A stretch of 57,041 nt of DNA, from contig JANQEQ010000153.1 in the NCBI GenBank assembly GCA_028278245.1, positions 1 through 57,041 on the forward strand, given 5' to 3'. Position numbers and translations under genes: made by a program. Under the pieces are notes generated by a model. That model was given only the letters and a program-made list of their open reading frames with translations, was not told the origin of the DNA and ran no database searches. Shown piece after piece: positions 17,201 to 25,196 of the stretch (position 1 is its first letter; each line of letters starts with the position of its first letter). Origin of the DNA: Phycisphaerales bacterium (GTDB taxonomy: Bacteria; Planctomycetota; Phycisphaerae; Phycisphaerales; SM1A02).

Positions 17201-18409
17201 GGTGAAAGCGATCGCAAACGGGGGGTTGAACTACTCAGTAACCTGGATCAGGATAATGAGGATCTTCAGGCGGTAATTCAATTGTTTTCTGAGATTCTCA
17301 TTGTCGACAATCGCGCTGAGCCAACAGATGAGCAACTTCAACAAGCCAGGCAACTTGTTAAACAGCATGCCTCCTTCCTCCACGCCTGGCAGCTTGCCAT
17401 ATCATTACACCATGATGCCGGTCGAGTCAGTGATGCCATCGATCTCGCTCGACAGGCATTGACACGATTTCCAACGGAACCGGAACCGAGCCAGTGGACG
17501 ACACGTTTGCTGATGCGCGCAGAGCGCTGGGATGAAGCATTGGTGGAAGCACTGGAATGGCGCCGCCGAACCCGTGGCGATACTTTTGTCGTCGACCTTG
17601 ATCTTGCATCGCTCTACCTGCGGTTGAATCAGCCTCTTGATGCTCTGGCTCAATTGGAACGACACGAATCACGATTTACGATCCAGGATAATGTCCCTCC
17701 CACTGGATTAGTGGCTTGGCTGGAAGCTCTGCTGGCAAACGGCCAATGTCGGCGTGCTGCTGAGTACATCGACGTGTTGGTCACTGATTACCCCGATCAA
17801 AGTCTCTCCTTTGCAATTGAATTCAACCGAGCTGCACAAAGAACAGATCGTGGTGAATGCTACGAGCTGGCAGATCAATATGCTCAACTGGCTTCTCAAA
17901 TTCCTGACTTGCAGGTAATCGCTACTGTATTGCGGGGTACGATTGCTGAAGCCCAACAGCAGGCAAGCCAAGCGGCGGTTTATTACCGACGCGCTCTGGA
18001 ATGGGACCCTGATCAACCACAGGCACTTAATAATCTCGCATTTGTGCTGACAAAAACCACAGATGAACATGAGGAAGCACTGTCTTTTATACAGCATGCC
18101 TTACAGCAATACCCCGATCAACCGGATTTCCTCGATACTTACGCTCTGGTTCTGAGCAATCTGAATCGACATGATCAGGCAATCGAGGCATATCAACAGG
18201 CGCTGTCTTTGCGTCCTGATGATGTTAACATCGCAATGAATCTTGTAGATCTTCTGTTGGCTCAGCAGGATTACGAGGCAGCGGACAGTACACTTCAATC
18301 CGTTCATGAAATACTTGGGCAAACATCCGATGCTAATAACCGTTACCTCATTCGTGCTGATGAACTGAGTCAGCAGCTTGCACAATCCCGCGCTGAGGTG
18401 GATTCCTGA
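14243..18409 (+). CDS. giant TPR-repeat membrane-anchored protein (PrsT-like)
   Basis: About 1388 residues starting at GTG 14243, which has GGAGG seven bases upstream; a TTG at 14228 is the alternative. A short basic N-terminus (HLTRRGKRR) and one hydrophobic helix (LIVLALVILAVAVGVFVF) anchor it. The remainder is almost all tetratricopeptide repeats, with recurring 'A..Y..AL...P' helices; clear copies are 'ASLYFMLGETYQQVREDALALKYFKQAYQIEP'-like near 400-440 and near 1240-1320. No lipobox is seen. Exosortase-linked EPS loci of other bacteria carry a large TPR protein (PrsT), and position and size suggest the same role, probably a scaffold for export or assembly. It overlaps the sugar transferase gene by 23 bases. 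Confidence 0.88.
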   Translation: MHLTRRGKRRLIVLALVILAVAVGVFVFTQVRHYQHDRSLTETRAAALAAYEAGNLDDALQKFSIYFGNIKDDLEVNLAFADARFRVPTEKSQHVLEALDLYRNRCLLLIDSQPDLPNRDAQRMIVLKRLLEIHQMLGMGFEMVQTSEQILQQEPDSVDALSAQTLGYYLRREFDLALAPVQRLVELEPENLAWCQLQLEVMRKQGATDEQLIEQCDQWCSQYVGDGRFHVLKAMYLAQLGRVEETQRELTEAVSRGINTLSILQQTVALLDRMKLPDLASQALADARAQFPDEQWVRQATVRRLWHAGRLSEALEEIEAAQKKFPALDPGLLRYHIMLLIANQRNEEAFAVLELLRAQADPEEDESEANLAWADAIEARIKLTPETWQATLQLILHARNQQPNDASLYFMLGETYQQVREDALALKYFKQAYQIEPDWIAAAATYTEALLTMRRSEEAYLVAGQLLNRTQHEGRLPILIQYARAYLALLYDGGNPAISDRSTGQVRDLASILAPVYTQFPQDAQLAGLLAEVYFATNRRDEAKALTRNVLDDPESTPDVLLTLAELSLRFQLGEELALTQRAAEQSELTPRAAVIQAYSLAEQSKSEEGLALLDQALSAQPESGQTAHWQQQRVAYLLTSDHEDASTALHNLVAQFPESLPVLTFTLGQSETWEDQEFVAEVIDHLRKYLGNDAHQVKLAHANQVIRFLAEDEAQLAHANILINDVLKQAPQSLAALSLMAEISLMGQYPSPERAIENLETAVAIYPGQTSLYLRLIHLLQEQGQFDKAGRYLDILSQFAQSDPELRRASVALLQTQGDLEEALLHAAGLITEEASESEQLALAAMHVKANQLPEAERIYTRLLSQEGHTRLTVAQTAEFYARTGRFDEGTMLIQEHDLAGGDLDRAVLLGHYYQRHGQLTQAEQWFKQAVEAYPDSLEARHHLARFYIDNQNPERAKQEAQAGLELDPEHHGLQATLASACFTLGESDRKRGVELLSNLDQDNEDLQAVIQLFSEILIVDNRAEPTDEQLQQARQLVKQHASFLHAWQLAISLHHDAGRVSDAIDLARQALTRFPTEPEPSQWTTRLLMRAERWDEALVEALEWRRRTRGDTFVVDLDLASLYLRLNQPLDALAQLERHESRFTIQDNVPPTGLVAWLEALLANGQCRRAAEYIDVLVTDYPDQSLSFAIEFNRAAQRTDRGECYELADQYAQLASQIPDLQVIATVLRGTIAEAQQQASQAAVYYRRALEWDPDQPQALNNLAFVLTKTTDEHEEALSFIQHALQQYPDQPDFLDTYALVLSNLNRHDQAIEAYQQALSLRPDDVNIAMNLVDLLLAQQDYEAADSTLQSVHEILGQTSDANNRYLIRADELSQQLAQSRAEVDS

Positions 18410-18440
18410 TACACTCTCAAATCATGAAACGAGCACGATT

Positions 18441-19235
18441 ATGAAAGGTGTGATACTTGCTGGAGGTCTCGGCACACGGCTGCGACCTCTCACCCAAGTC
18501 ACCAACAAGCACTTGTTGCCGGTTTATGATCGGCCGATGATTTATTATCCCGTACAGTGTCTTCTGAACGCAGGAATCGACGAGATTCTCATCGTTACGG
18601 GCGGCGAGCATGCAGGTGATTTCCTGAAACTTCTTCGGAATGGGAAGCACCTGGGAGTACGTGATCTTCAGTACACATATCAGGAGGGTGAAGGGGGCAT
18701 AGCACACGCTTTGCAATTGGCAGAGGACTTTGCCGAGGGCGGTAAAATCTGTGTCGTGTTGGGTGATAACATCATTCAACATAACATCCGTCAGGCAGTC
18801 GGCGAGTTTTTTACTCAACCGCACGGTGCAAAAATCCTGCTCAAGGAAGTGGATGATCCAGAAAGGTTCGGCGTACCGCGGTTTGAGGAAGATCGTATTG
18901 TTGAAATCACAGAAAAACCGAAAGATCCGCCAAGTTCCTACGCAGTTATCGGGATTTATCTCTACGATAATACGGTGTTCGATATAACTCGAGATCTCAA
19001 ACCAAGCGATCGCGGCGAACTTGAAATCACCGATGTTAATAATGCGTACCTCCAGCGAGGTGATCTCACATATTCCATACTGAATGGATGGTGGACGGAC
19101 GCCGGCACATTTGAATCGCTCTATCGAGCATCCAGTCTGGTTCATAACGGCGGAGCCAATCTCGTCGATGACGATTCCTTTACCAACGGCTCTCAAACAC
19201 CAGATGCACCCTGCACTGCGGGAGAACAATCATGA
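18441..19235 (+). CDS. rmlA: glucose-1-phosphate thymidylyltransferase
   Basis: 264 residues from the ATG at 18441; the frame extends upstream but the motif GVILAGGLGTRLRPLT begins right after this Met. Also present are 'NKHLLPVYDRPMIYYPVQ', 'VVLGDNI', 'VPRFEEDRIVEITEKPKDPPSSYAVIGIYLYD' in segments, and 'GWWTDAGTFESLYRAS'. These are the substrate and metal sites of RmlA-type enzymes that make dTDP-glucose. It is shorter than E. coli RmlA (about 290) because the C-terminal part is reduced. It overlaps rmlB by 4 bases. Confidence 0.95.
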   Translation: MKGVILAGGLGTRLRPLTQVTNKHLLPVYDRPMIYYPVQCLLNAGIDEILIVTGGEHAGDFLKLLRNGKHLGVRDLQYTYQEGEGGIAHALQLAEDFAEGGKICVVLGDNIIQHNIRQAVGEFFTQPHGAKILLKEVDDPERFGVPRFEEDRIVEITEKPKDPPSSYAVIGIYLYDNTVFDITRDLKPSDRGELEITDVNNAYLQRGDLTYSILNGWWTDAGTFESLYRASSLVHNGGANLVDDDSFTNGSQTPDAPCTAGEQS

Positions 19236-20248
19236 CTCTTACCGCCAGTCGTGTACTGGTCACCGGAGGTGCGGGCTTCATCGGGAGCAACTTCGTCCGC
19301 TTTCTGCTCCAGGAACGTCCCGGGTGGCATGTGGTTAACTTCGATGCGCTCACCTACGCAGGCAATCTCGACAACCTGACCGATGTGGCTGAACATCCAA
19401 ACTATCATTTCATCCACGGAGACATTCGTGATCGTGATGCATTGGCATCTGCGCTGGCCGACTGTGATGCCGTCGTTCACTTTGCGGCGGAAAGCCACGT
19501 GGATCGATCAATCATCGACTCCAGTCCGTTTATCACTACGAACGTTCAAGGTACACAAATTCTCCTGGACGCCTGCCGTGAACATGGCGGGATCAAGCGC
19601 ATCGTGCATGTCAGCACCGACGAAGTGTACGGTGAACTGCCACTCGATCGGCCGGAAGAACAATTCACCGAACAAACCCCTCTGCAACCACATAGTCCGT
19701 ACTCCGCATCAAAGGCGGCTTCTGATTTACTCGCATTAGCGTACCAACATACTTTCAACCTGCCTGTGATGGTCACACGCTGCTCTAACAACTTTGGGCC
19801 GTACCAATTCCCGGAAAAAGTCATTCCGCTCTTTGTCACCAACCTGATAGATGGCGAGAAGGTACCGCTCTACGGCGATGGCAGAAATATCCGGGATTGG
19901 CTGCATGTCACCGACCACTGCGAAGCAGTGCTGACCGTGCTGGAAAAGGGAAAGAACGGCGAGGTGTACAACATCGGCGGCAATAACGAACGGACAAACC
20001 TGAACCTCACCCACACGGTACTTGATCTCATGGATATGCCCCGGGAAATGATTCAGCCGGTAGAAGATCGACTGGGACACGATTTGCGTTATGCCATCGA
20101 CGCCTCCAAAATCAAGCATGAGCTGGGCTGGGAGCCTGTGCGTAGTGCCTGGCCGGAAGCTCTGGCAGAGACCATCGACTGGTACCGTGCGCATGAGGCA
20201 TGGTGGCGGCCATTGAAGGCTCGGGCTGCAGAATTCATGCAACGCTGA
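19232..20248 (+). CDS. rmlB: dTDP-glucose 4,6-dehydratase
   Basis: 338 residues, an extended short-chain dehydrogenase. The NAD site is 'VTGGAGFIGSNFVR' at about 9-22, the catalytic region is 'VSTDEVYGELP' (Asp-Glu pair that abstracts and protonates), and the Tyr-Lys is in 'YSASKAASD'. 'SNNFGPYQFPEKVIPLF' is a diagnostic RmlB sequence. It converts dTDP-glucose to dTDP-4-keto-6-deoxyglucose, the precursor of dTDP-rhamnose. rmlD is not in the window; the RmlC-like gene is at the head of the operon. Confidence 0.96.
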   Translation: MTLTASRVLVTGGAGFIGSNFVRFLLQERPGWHVVNFDALTYAGNLDNLTDVAEHPNYHFIHGDIRDRDALASALADCDAVVHFAAESHVDRSIIDSSPFITTNVQGTQILLDACREHGGIKRIVHVSTDEVYGELPLDRPEEQFTEQTPLQPHSPYSASKAASDLLALAYQHTFNLPVMVTRCSNNFGPYQFPEKVIPLFVTNLIDGEKVPLYGDGRNIRDWLHVTDHCEAVLTVLEKGKNGEVYNIGGNNERTNLNLTHTVLDLMDMPREMIQPVEDRLGHDLRYAIDASKIKHELGWEPVRSAWPEALAETIDWYRAHEAWWRPLKARAAEFMQR

Positions 20249-20327
20249 GCGGTCGAATCCTATTTCACCATCTAATACCTCCCCACCCGGCGCAGCAAAA
20301 TTTGGCCAGAGAACTTAGCATGTGTGC

Positions 20328-22268
20328 ATGCTATTCCCACGATTGATTGTTCGCGTCGTTCTGTGCCTGTTGTTCTTCGGCTGGGGGAATGCGTCGATCC
20401 TGGCGCAGGAGACGGCCGCACCACCAAATCCTGCGATTGAATCCTCGCCACCGGCATCACCACTCTATCAAAGCCCGCGCGATACCTTGAGAACTTTCCT
20501 GGAGGCAATGAGCGCCGATCCCCCGGAATTTGATAGCGCGGTGGGATGTATGGAAGTCGATCACATCGCCCGCGAAGGGCGCCAGGATGTGGCTCGTTAT
20601 ATTTATCGCTGCATCAATCGCCTGGAATGGGTGGAACTGGAACACGATTCCAGCATTCCCGATGTATCTCAGGTGCAACGATCACCGCGCCTGCGTGAAG
20701 CCACCGAATGGTCATACTTCCCGCGCAAGCTGGTTCGCCCTGGAAACCAATCGCTGAATGATTTCCAGGTAAAGCAGAAGCGGTTCAACCTTGTTCAACG
20801 GATTGCGCCTGCAGCAAGCATCGTGTTGACACAAGATGACTCGGGTCAATGGAAATTCTCTGAAGACACGGTAACAAACGCCCGTACCTTCTGGGAGACA
20901 CTGGAATCAGCCGGCATCAAACCGGTATCACAGTTCTCCGGCGATGAGTACCTCACGATAGCCGAGCACATTGAGAAACTCTGGCCGATCTACTTCGTGC
21001 AGAATTCATTTCTCACAGTGAAGTATTGGCAGTGGCTGACCATGTTCCTCATGATTTTGCTGGGGATGGTTTTCGATCTGCTGGTACGCATGATCGTCAG
21101 CACCGTTTCTCGCAGGATCATCACCCGCAAGGGCGGAGCAGCGCAGCGTGATTCCCTCAAGAAGATGGTCCGCCCGTTCGGTCTGGCAGCGGCAGCACTG
21201 TTCTGGTTAACGACGTTTCACATGCTCGGCCTGCCCAACGCAGCACTTCTATTCCTCGTTCCGGCGCTGCGTCTCTTTGCCATGCTTGCCATGGTGTGGG
21301 CGGCGTATCGTGTTACTGATATCGTCGGAGAATTCTTTGCCGGCAAAGCCGCGGCAACGGAAACAAAGTTCGATGACCTGCTCGTCCCGCTGGTCCGTAA
21401 AACCATCAAAATCTTCATTACCGCATTCGGCTTAATTTACATTGCTGAGAGTCTCGACGTTCCCATTATGCCGCTGGTAACGGGCTTGGGTATCGGTGGT
21501 GTGGGATTTGCATTTGCCGCAAAAGATACACTGGAACATCTCTTTGGCTCCGTAACCGTCATTGCCGATCGCCCATTCCAGGTTGGTGATTGGGTTGTCA
21601 TTGGCGATGTCGAAGGTACCGTCGAAGAGGTTGGTTTCCGTTCCACGCGGGTGCGCACTTTTTACAATTCTCTCGTCACCGTTCCCAACGGCAATCTTGT
21701 GCGTGCAGTCATCGACAACTACGGCAAGCGAAAATACAAACGCTGGTCAACACATGTTAATCTGACTTACGATACACCACCGGATAAACTCGAATCATTC
21801 TGCGAGGGTATCCGCGAGTTGGTCCGTCTGCATCCCTACACCCGCAAGGATTACTACCAGGTCTGGCTGCACAAATTCGGCGCGCACAGTCTGGATGTGT
21901 TGCTCTACGTATTCTGGAAAACTCCGGACTGGCAAACGGAACTGCGTGAACGACATCGTCTGATGATGGATATTATCCGTCTTGCGGATCAGCTCGGAGT
22001 GGAGTTTGCCTTCCCCACACAGACCTTGCATCTGCATCAGGAAGAAGCCGGCGATCAGCCACATGAGCCGGGTGAAGCGCCGCCGAAAGCGGCCGATTTC
22101 CGCGCCATGAGGGCAGGTCGCACTGCCGCGCGCCGACTCACTTCCAATGCCGCTTGGCGCGAACAGAAACCACCCCCCTATCGCTTCAAATATGCCGGTG
22201 AAACATTGGATGAAGATGAAAACGATGATGACACACAGATCGAATCAAAGATCGGCGGTGATGGGTAA
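20328..22268 (+). CDS. MscS-family mechanosensitive ion channel
   Basis: 646 residues from the ATG at 20328 (a GTG at 20322 adds two residues). An N-terminal signal peptide ('LFPRLIVRVVLCLLFFGWGNASILAQE') leads to a periplasmic domain of about 200 residues unique to this group. Then come about four TM helices; the pore-lining one is 'MPLVTGLGIGGVGFAFAAKD', followed by the beta domain 'DRPFQVGDWVVIGDVEGTVE' and 'STRVRTFYNSLVTVPNG', both MscS hallmarks. The cytoplasmic vestibule ends in a charged tail rich in Asp/Glu. It would release solutes on hypo-osmotic shock. It starts 79 bases after rmlB and may belong to the same or a separate unit. Confidence 0.93.
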   Translation: MLFPRLIVRVVLCLLFFGWGNASILAQETAAPPNPAIESSPPASPLYQSPRDTLRTFLEAMSADPPEFDSAVGCMEVDHIAREGRQDVARYIYRCINRLEWVELEHDSSIPDVSQVQRSPRLREATEWSYFPRKLVRPGNQSLNDFQVKQKRFNLVQRIAPAASIVLTQDDSGQWKFSEDTVTNARTFWETLESAGIKPVSQFSGDEYLTIAEHIEKLWPIYFVQNSFLTVKYWQWLTMFLMILLGMVFDLLVRMIVSTVSRRIITRKGGAAQRDSLKKMVRPFGLAAAALFWLTTFHMLGLPNAALLFLVPALRLFAMLAMVWAAYRVTDIVGEFFAGKAAATETKFDDLLVPLVRKTIKIFITAFGLIYIAESLDVPIMPLVTGLGIGGVGFAFAAKDTLEHLFGSVTVIADRPFQVGDWVVIGDVEGTVEEVGFRSTRVRTFYNSLVTVPNGNLVRAVIDNYGKRKYKRWSTHVNLTYDTPPDKLESFCEGIRELVRLHPYTRKDYYQVWLHKFGAHSLDVLLYVFWKTPDWQTELRERHRLMMDIIRLADQLGVEFAFPTQTLHLHQEEAGDQPHEPGEAPPKAADFRAMRAGRTAARRLTSNAAWREQKPPPYRFKYAGETLDEDENDDDTQIESKIGGDG

Positions 22269-22285
22269 AAGTATCTTCCCGATAT

Positions 22286-22307
22286 TATACTAACGTCTTG
22301 AGAAGGA
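22286..22307 (+). promoter_or_regulatory. possible -10 box and ribosome-binding site of the AT-rich gene
   Basis: TATACT at 22286-22291 resembles a -10 box, and AGAAGGA at 22301-22307 is a ribosome-binding site eight bases before the ATG at 22315. No convincing -35 box is visible, so only the ribosome-binding site is well supported. Confidence 0.3.
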
Positions 22308-22314
22308 TCAGCGT

Positions 22315-22968
22315 ATGGAATATTTTGAACTTATACTCCAATACCTGGAGGTTTGCATTTGGCCAATTGTCGTCATATTATCGATTATTATATTTCGCAA
22401 ACCAATCGATTCGATCTTAACTCGTATTGAATCCTTAAAAATTGGAAAATTGCATGCAGAATTAACTAGAACAATTTCAGATGCAAAAGATGTTCTCAAT
22501 CTACTGCGTGATTCCATTGAAGCTAATGTTGTTACAAATCTTGATTTTCTGACTTCAACAGGACGAATTTCAAGTATGAATATAAGTGAGAAATTCAATA
22601 GAAAAAATGAACTCGATGAGATTTGCAGGAAATTATGTATTATTGAAAGGAAAGCAATTGTAGATGCATCTGATAGATTTATAACGATGATAACATGGGA
22701 TCACATTGATTTTATCTGTCGCTTGCTACAAAAATATACTGGCTTTTCAACAGACGCCATAAAATCAATTTCCAACAAGATTGACCGGAAGTCAAACATT
22801 TTCCCATCTGTGGAGCAAGTGCGGGAACTCCTTGAGCCACACAAGAATATTATGGATGAGGAAGTTGAGAATGCTATCCTTGATTATGAGTACATATTGA
22901 ATAATAAAGAGCTTCGTAGACCTAGCGCTCTGAATTATGATCTATTTAGAGGGAAAAAGTCTACGTAA
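22315..22968 (+). CDS. AT-rich orphan protein with N-terminal membrane helix
   Basis: 217 residues, not recognised. One membrane helix (VCIWPIVVILSIIIFRKPI, about 12-31) is followed by amphipathic helices ('SILTRIESLKIGKLHAELTRTISDAKDVLNLLRDSI'), then a helical domain of about 100 residues. Two lines I counted (22381-22500) have 30% G+C, against 58% in a line of the neighbouring MscS gene (21601-21660), and Ile/Asn/Lys use is correspondingly high. This points to recent acquisition. Single-helix proteins of this layout sometimes act as membrane effectors or sensors in defence islands, but no partner gene is present, so no function is proposed. Confidence 0.75.
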   Translation: MEYFELILQYLEVCIWPIVVILSIIIFRKPIDSILTRIESLKIGKLHAELTRTISDAKDVLNLLRDSIEANVVTNLDFLTSTGRISSMNISEKFNRKNELDEICRKLCIIERKAIVDASDRFITMITWDHIDFICRLLQKYTGFSTDAIKSISNKIDRKSNIFPSVEQVRELLEPHKNIMDEEVENAILDYEYILNNKELRRPSALNYDLFRGKKST

Positions 22969-23004
22969 CTCATCGATATATTTGTTCTTCAAAACTGTAA
23001 CCGG

Positions 23005-23073
23005 GTGTCACGGGTAGGGCAGCCATTCTCGTGATAGGAATTTCTCCGCTCCCTCACAGTCGCGGCTCATTAA
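23005..23073 (+). repeat. imperfect direct repeat, copy 1
   Basis: About 70 bases containing CACGGGTAG near the start and GCTCCCTCACAGTCGCGGCT at 23048-23067, then CATTAA. It matches the copy at 23200-23271 with several changes. The two flank the inverted element at 23082-23192. Confidence 0.7.
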
Positions 23074-23081
23074 AACAGAAG

Positions 23082-23192
23082 GTAGGTCGGGTCCTCAGAC
23101 CCGACATTCAATCGGCGGTAGCCGGAAGTACTGACCGTTTAAGACCAACGGGCACTAAAATGTCGGATCTCGCTAACGCGGATCCGACCTAC
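23082..23192. repeat. short inverted-repeat element with internal hairpins
   Basis: It is bounded by GTAGGTCGG (23082-23090) and its reverse complement CCGACCTAC (23184-23192). Inside, 23086-23105 is a perfect 8-bp stem (GTCGGGTC, loop CTCA), and 23162-23188 is another 8-bp stem (GTCGGATC / GATCCGAC). It resembles REP or MITE-like non-coding elements; there is no room for a transposase. Confidence 0.65.
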
Positions 23193-23199
23193 GTTCTGG

Positions 23200-23271
23200 G
23201 TGCCACGGGTAGTGCAAAGCCATACCCGTGAAGGATTGCTTACCCGCTCCCTCACGGTCGCGGCTCGTTAA
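23200..23271 (+). repeat. imperfect direct repeat, copy 2
   Basis: Partner of 23005-23073: CACGGGTAG at 23204-23212 and GCTCCCTCACGGTCGCGGCT at 23246-23265, followed by CGTTAA. The best-conserved 26 bases differ at two positions from copy 1. A duplicated non-coding unit around the inverted element. Confidence 0.7.
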
Positions 23272-23319
23272 GAATTTGTAGCGATCGTATTTCGTGAACA
23301 ACACACTCAGGGCGAATAG

Positions 23320-23889
23320 TCACACAGAAAGTTCCACCGCTTCACATATCAGGTGAACGACAACGAGGTGGCCTTCCTGAATGTGGGCGGAATCTTCCCC
23401 GGCCACGGTGATGGCATGATCGCAATGTTGTAAACATTCACCGCCGCCTCGTCCCAGCAGGCCGATCGTTGCAGCACCATTGGCATGGGCGGCTTTGAGC
23501 GCTTCAACAATGTTCGGACTACCCCCGGATGTTGACAGCACCACGAGCACATCGCCTTTGCCCATCATCGCTTCGACCTGGCGGGAGAAAACATGCTCAT
23601 AGCCAAAGTCATTGGCGATACAGGTCATCGCGGCGACATCTGCATTCAGACACATGGCGCGCTGGGCGGGTCGATCCTGCCCGCGGTAACGGCCGATGAG
23701 TTCCTCAGCCAGGTGCATCGCTTCGGCTGCAGATCCGCCGTTGCCGCACGTGTAGATCGTGTGACCATCCTTGAGGCAGCGCACCACTTCTGCTCCGAGG
23801 GCTGCGATCTCATCAAGTTGATTGCGCAACGACTGCACCGCGTGAATCGTTCCCTCCAACCTATCGTGAATGGCCTGTGGACTGTTCAC
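23320..23889 (-). CDS. gmhA: sedoheptulose-7-phosphate isomerase (SIS domain)
   Basis: 189 residues with GTG start. The SIS fold motifs of GmhA are present: 'TIYTCGNGGSAAEAMHLAEELIGRY', 'NDFGYEHVFSRQVEAMMGKGDVLVVLSTSG', and a C-terminal helix with 'EDSAHIQEGHLVVVHLICEAVE', including the metal-binding Glu/His/Gln positions. The enzyme makes D-glycero-manno-heptose-7-phosphate for LPS core or S-layer heptose. The start overlaps the stop of the upstream desulfurase-family gene by one base (TAGTG), so they are probably co-translated. Confidence 0.95.
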   Translation of the reverse strand: MNSPQAIHDRLEGTIHAVQSLRNQLDEIAALGAEVVRCLKDGHTIYTCGNGGSAAEAMHLAEELIGRYRGQDRPAQRAMCLNADVAAMTCIANDFGYEHVFSRQVEAMMGKGDVLVVLSTSGGSPNIVEALKAAHANGAATIGLLGRGGGECLQHCDHAITVAGEDSAHIQEGHLVVVHLICEAVELSV

Positions 23890-25097
23890 TAACTATTCAC
23901 CTCCACGCCTGTTTTACATACTTCATGCACTGCTTCGATCACGTGCCGTGCATCATCTTCATGAAGGAATGGTCCCAGACTCAACCGTGTGGCACCCCCG
24001 CTTTTCATCGTACCGAAAATTTGATGAGCCAACGGTGCGCAATGCAAGCCCGGCCGGGATAGTATGCCGTAATGCTCTTCCAGGATACCTGCCAGTTCCG
24101 CGGGCGACCAGCCATCAGTAACAATGGAAAACACCCCGCAACGATCCTCCAGCGCTTGCGGACCGAGCAATCGCAGTCCCGGGATACCGAGCAACCCATT
24201 CAGCATCATCTGGCTTAGTGTCTGTTCGTTCTGCCAGAGTTGTTCGACACCCTGATCGAGAATCCACTGCACACCTTCGGCCAGGCCGATAATCCCCAGC
24301 GCGTTATGTGATCCGGATTCAAATTTGTCCGGCATGAAGTCCGGCTGCACATCCTGCTCACTCACACTGCCGGTGCCACCTTCGCGAATGGTGTGAATCT
24401 GATGATCGACACCGGGTCTGATGTATAAACCGCCGGTGCCAAGCGGGCCGAGCAGACCCTTGTGGCCGGGGAAGGCGAGAAGATCGATGTTGAGATCCTG
24501 CACATCAGTCGGATAGTGGCCGAGCGTCTGGGCAGCATCGACGAGGAGGAGGATTTCGCGTTCTCGGGTGATACTGCCGACTTCACGGATCGGCTGCAAC
24601 GTGCCGCTGACATTTGAGCCGTGCAGCATTGCCACCATGCGGGTGTGGGGCTGGATTGCGTTTCTCAGGTCATCAATATCAACCAGGCCGGTGACAGGAT
24701 CGCAGGGGACGCGAGTGTGCTCGACACCTTCATCTTTAAGTGCATTGAGTGGACGCAGGATGGAATTGTGCTCAAGTTCAGTTGTCACCACGTGAATTGG
24801 CCGGTTCATCTGCCTGTAATGAGATGCCACGCCCCGCAGGGCCAGGTTCAGGGCATCGGTGCAATTGAGGGTGAAGATGACGTGGTCCGCAGACTCACCG
24901 TGGATCAGGCGGCAAATGAGATCCCGGCAACGATTCATCCGCCGACCCGCCTCGATCGTCTCGGCATACGCCCCCCGCCCGGGACTGGCCCCAAGATGGG
25001 TGGCATAATGCACCATCGCCCCCTGAACCGCCGGCGGCTTGGGAAAGCTCGTCGCAGCATTGTCAAAATACAAGCGTGGCATCGGCAGATCAGTCAT
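23889..25097 (-). CDS. cysteine desulfurase-family class V aminotransferase
   Basis: 402 residues. 'YFDNAATSFPKP' opens the chain as in IscS/SufS-like proteins. The PLP lysine is in 'AFPGHKGLLG' (Lys213), and the reactive cysteine motif 'SRPGLHCAPLAH' (Cys353) is intact, as in the SufS-related class. This supports sulfur transfer from cysteine. The isc/suf partners are not nearby. It is read with gmhA (1-base overlap), and rtcB lies 99 bases upstream on the same strand. A biological link among the three is not obvious. Confidence 0.9.
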   Translation of the reverse strand: MTDLPMPRLYFDNAATSFPKPPAVQGAMVHYATHLGASPGRGAYAETIEAGRRMNRCRDLICRLIHGESADHVIFTLNCTDALNLALRGVASHYRQMNRPIHVVTTELEHNSILRPLNALKDEGVEHTRVPCDPVTGLVDIDDLRNAIQPHTRMVAMLHGSNVSGTLQPIREVGSITREREILLLVDAAQTLGHYPTDVQDLNIDLLAFPGHKGLLGPLGTGGLYIRPGVDHQIHTIREGGTGSVSEQDVQPDFMPDKFESGSHNALGIIGLAEGVQWILDQGVEQLWQNEQTLSQMMLNGLLGIPGLRLLGPQALEDRCGVFSIVTDGWSPAELAGILEEHYGILSRPGLHCAPLAHQIFGTMKSGGATRLSLGPFLHEDDARHVIEAVHEVCKTGVEVNS

Positions 25098-25196
25098 GTA
25101 ATACCGGATTGTAGGCGATCCGGATGAATCACGTCGTGTAGGACCAGGAATGAGAAAAGTGTCCGTGCACGGTCTTTACAATGGGCCATCTTTCTT

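Noticed and set aside
18417-19229. 270-codon minus-strand frame
   Set aside because: Antisense to rmlA, with Cys/Ile-rich composition and no motif.
23005-23271. Possible CRISPR array
   Set aside because: Only two imperfect repeat copies of about 70 bases occur; there are no regularly spaced short repeats and no cas genes.
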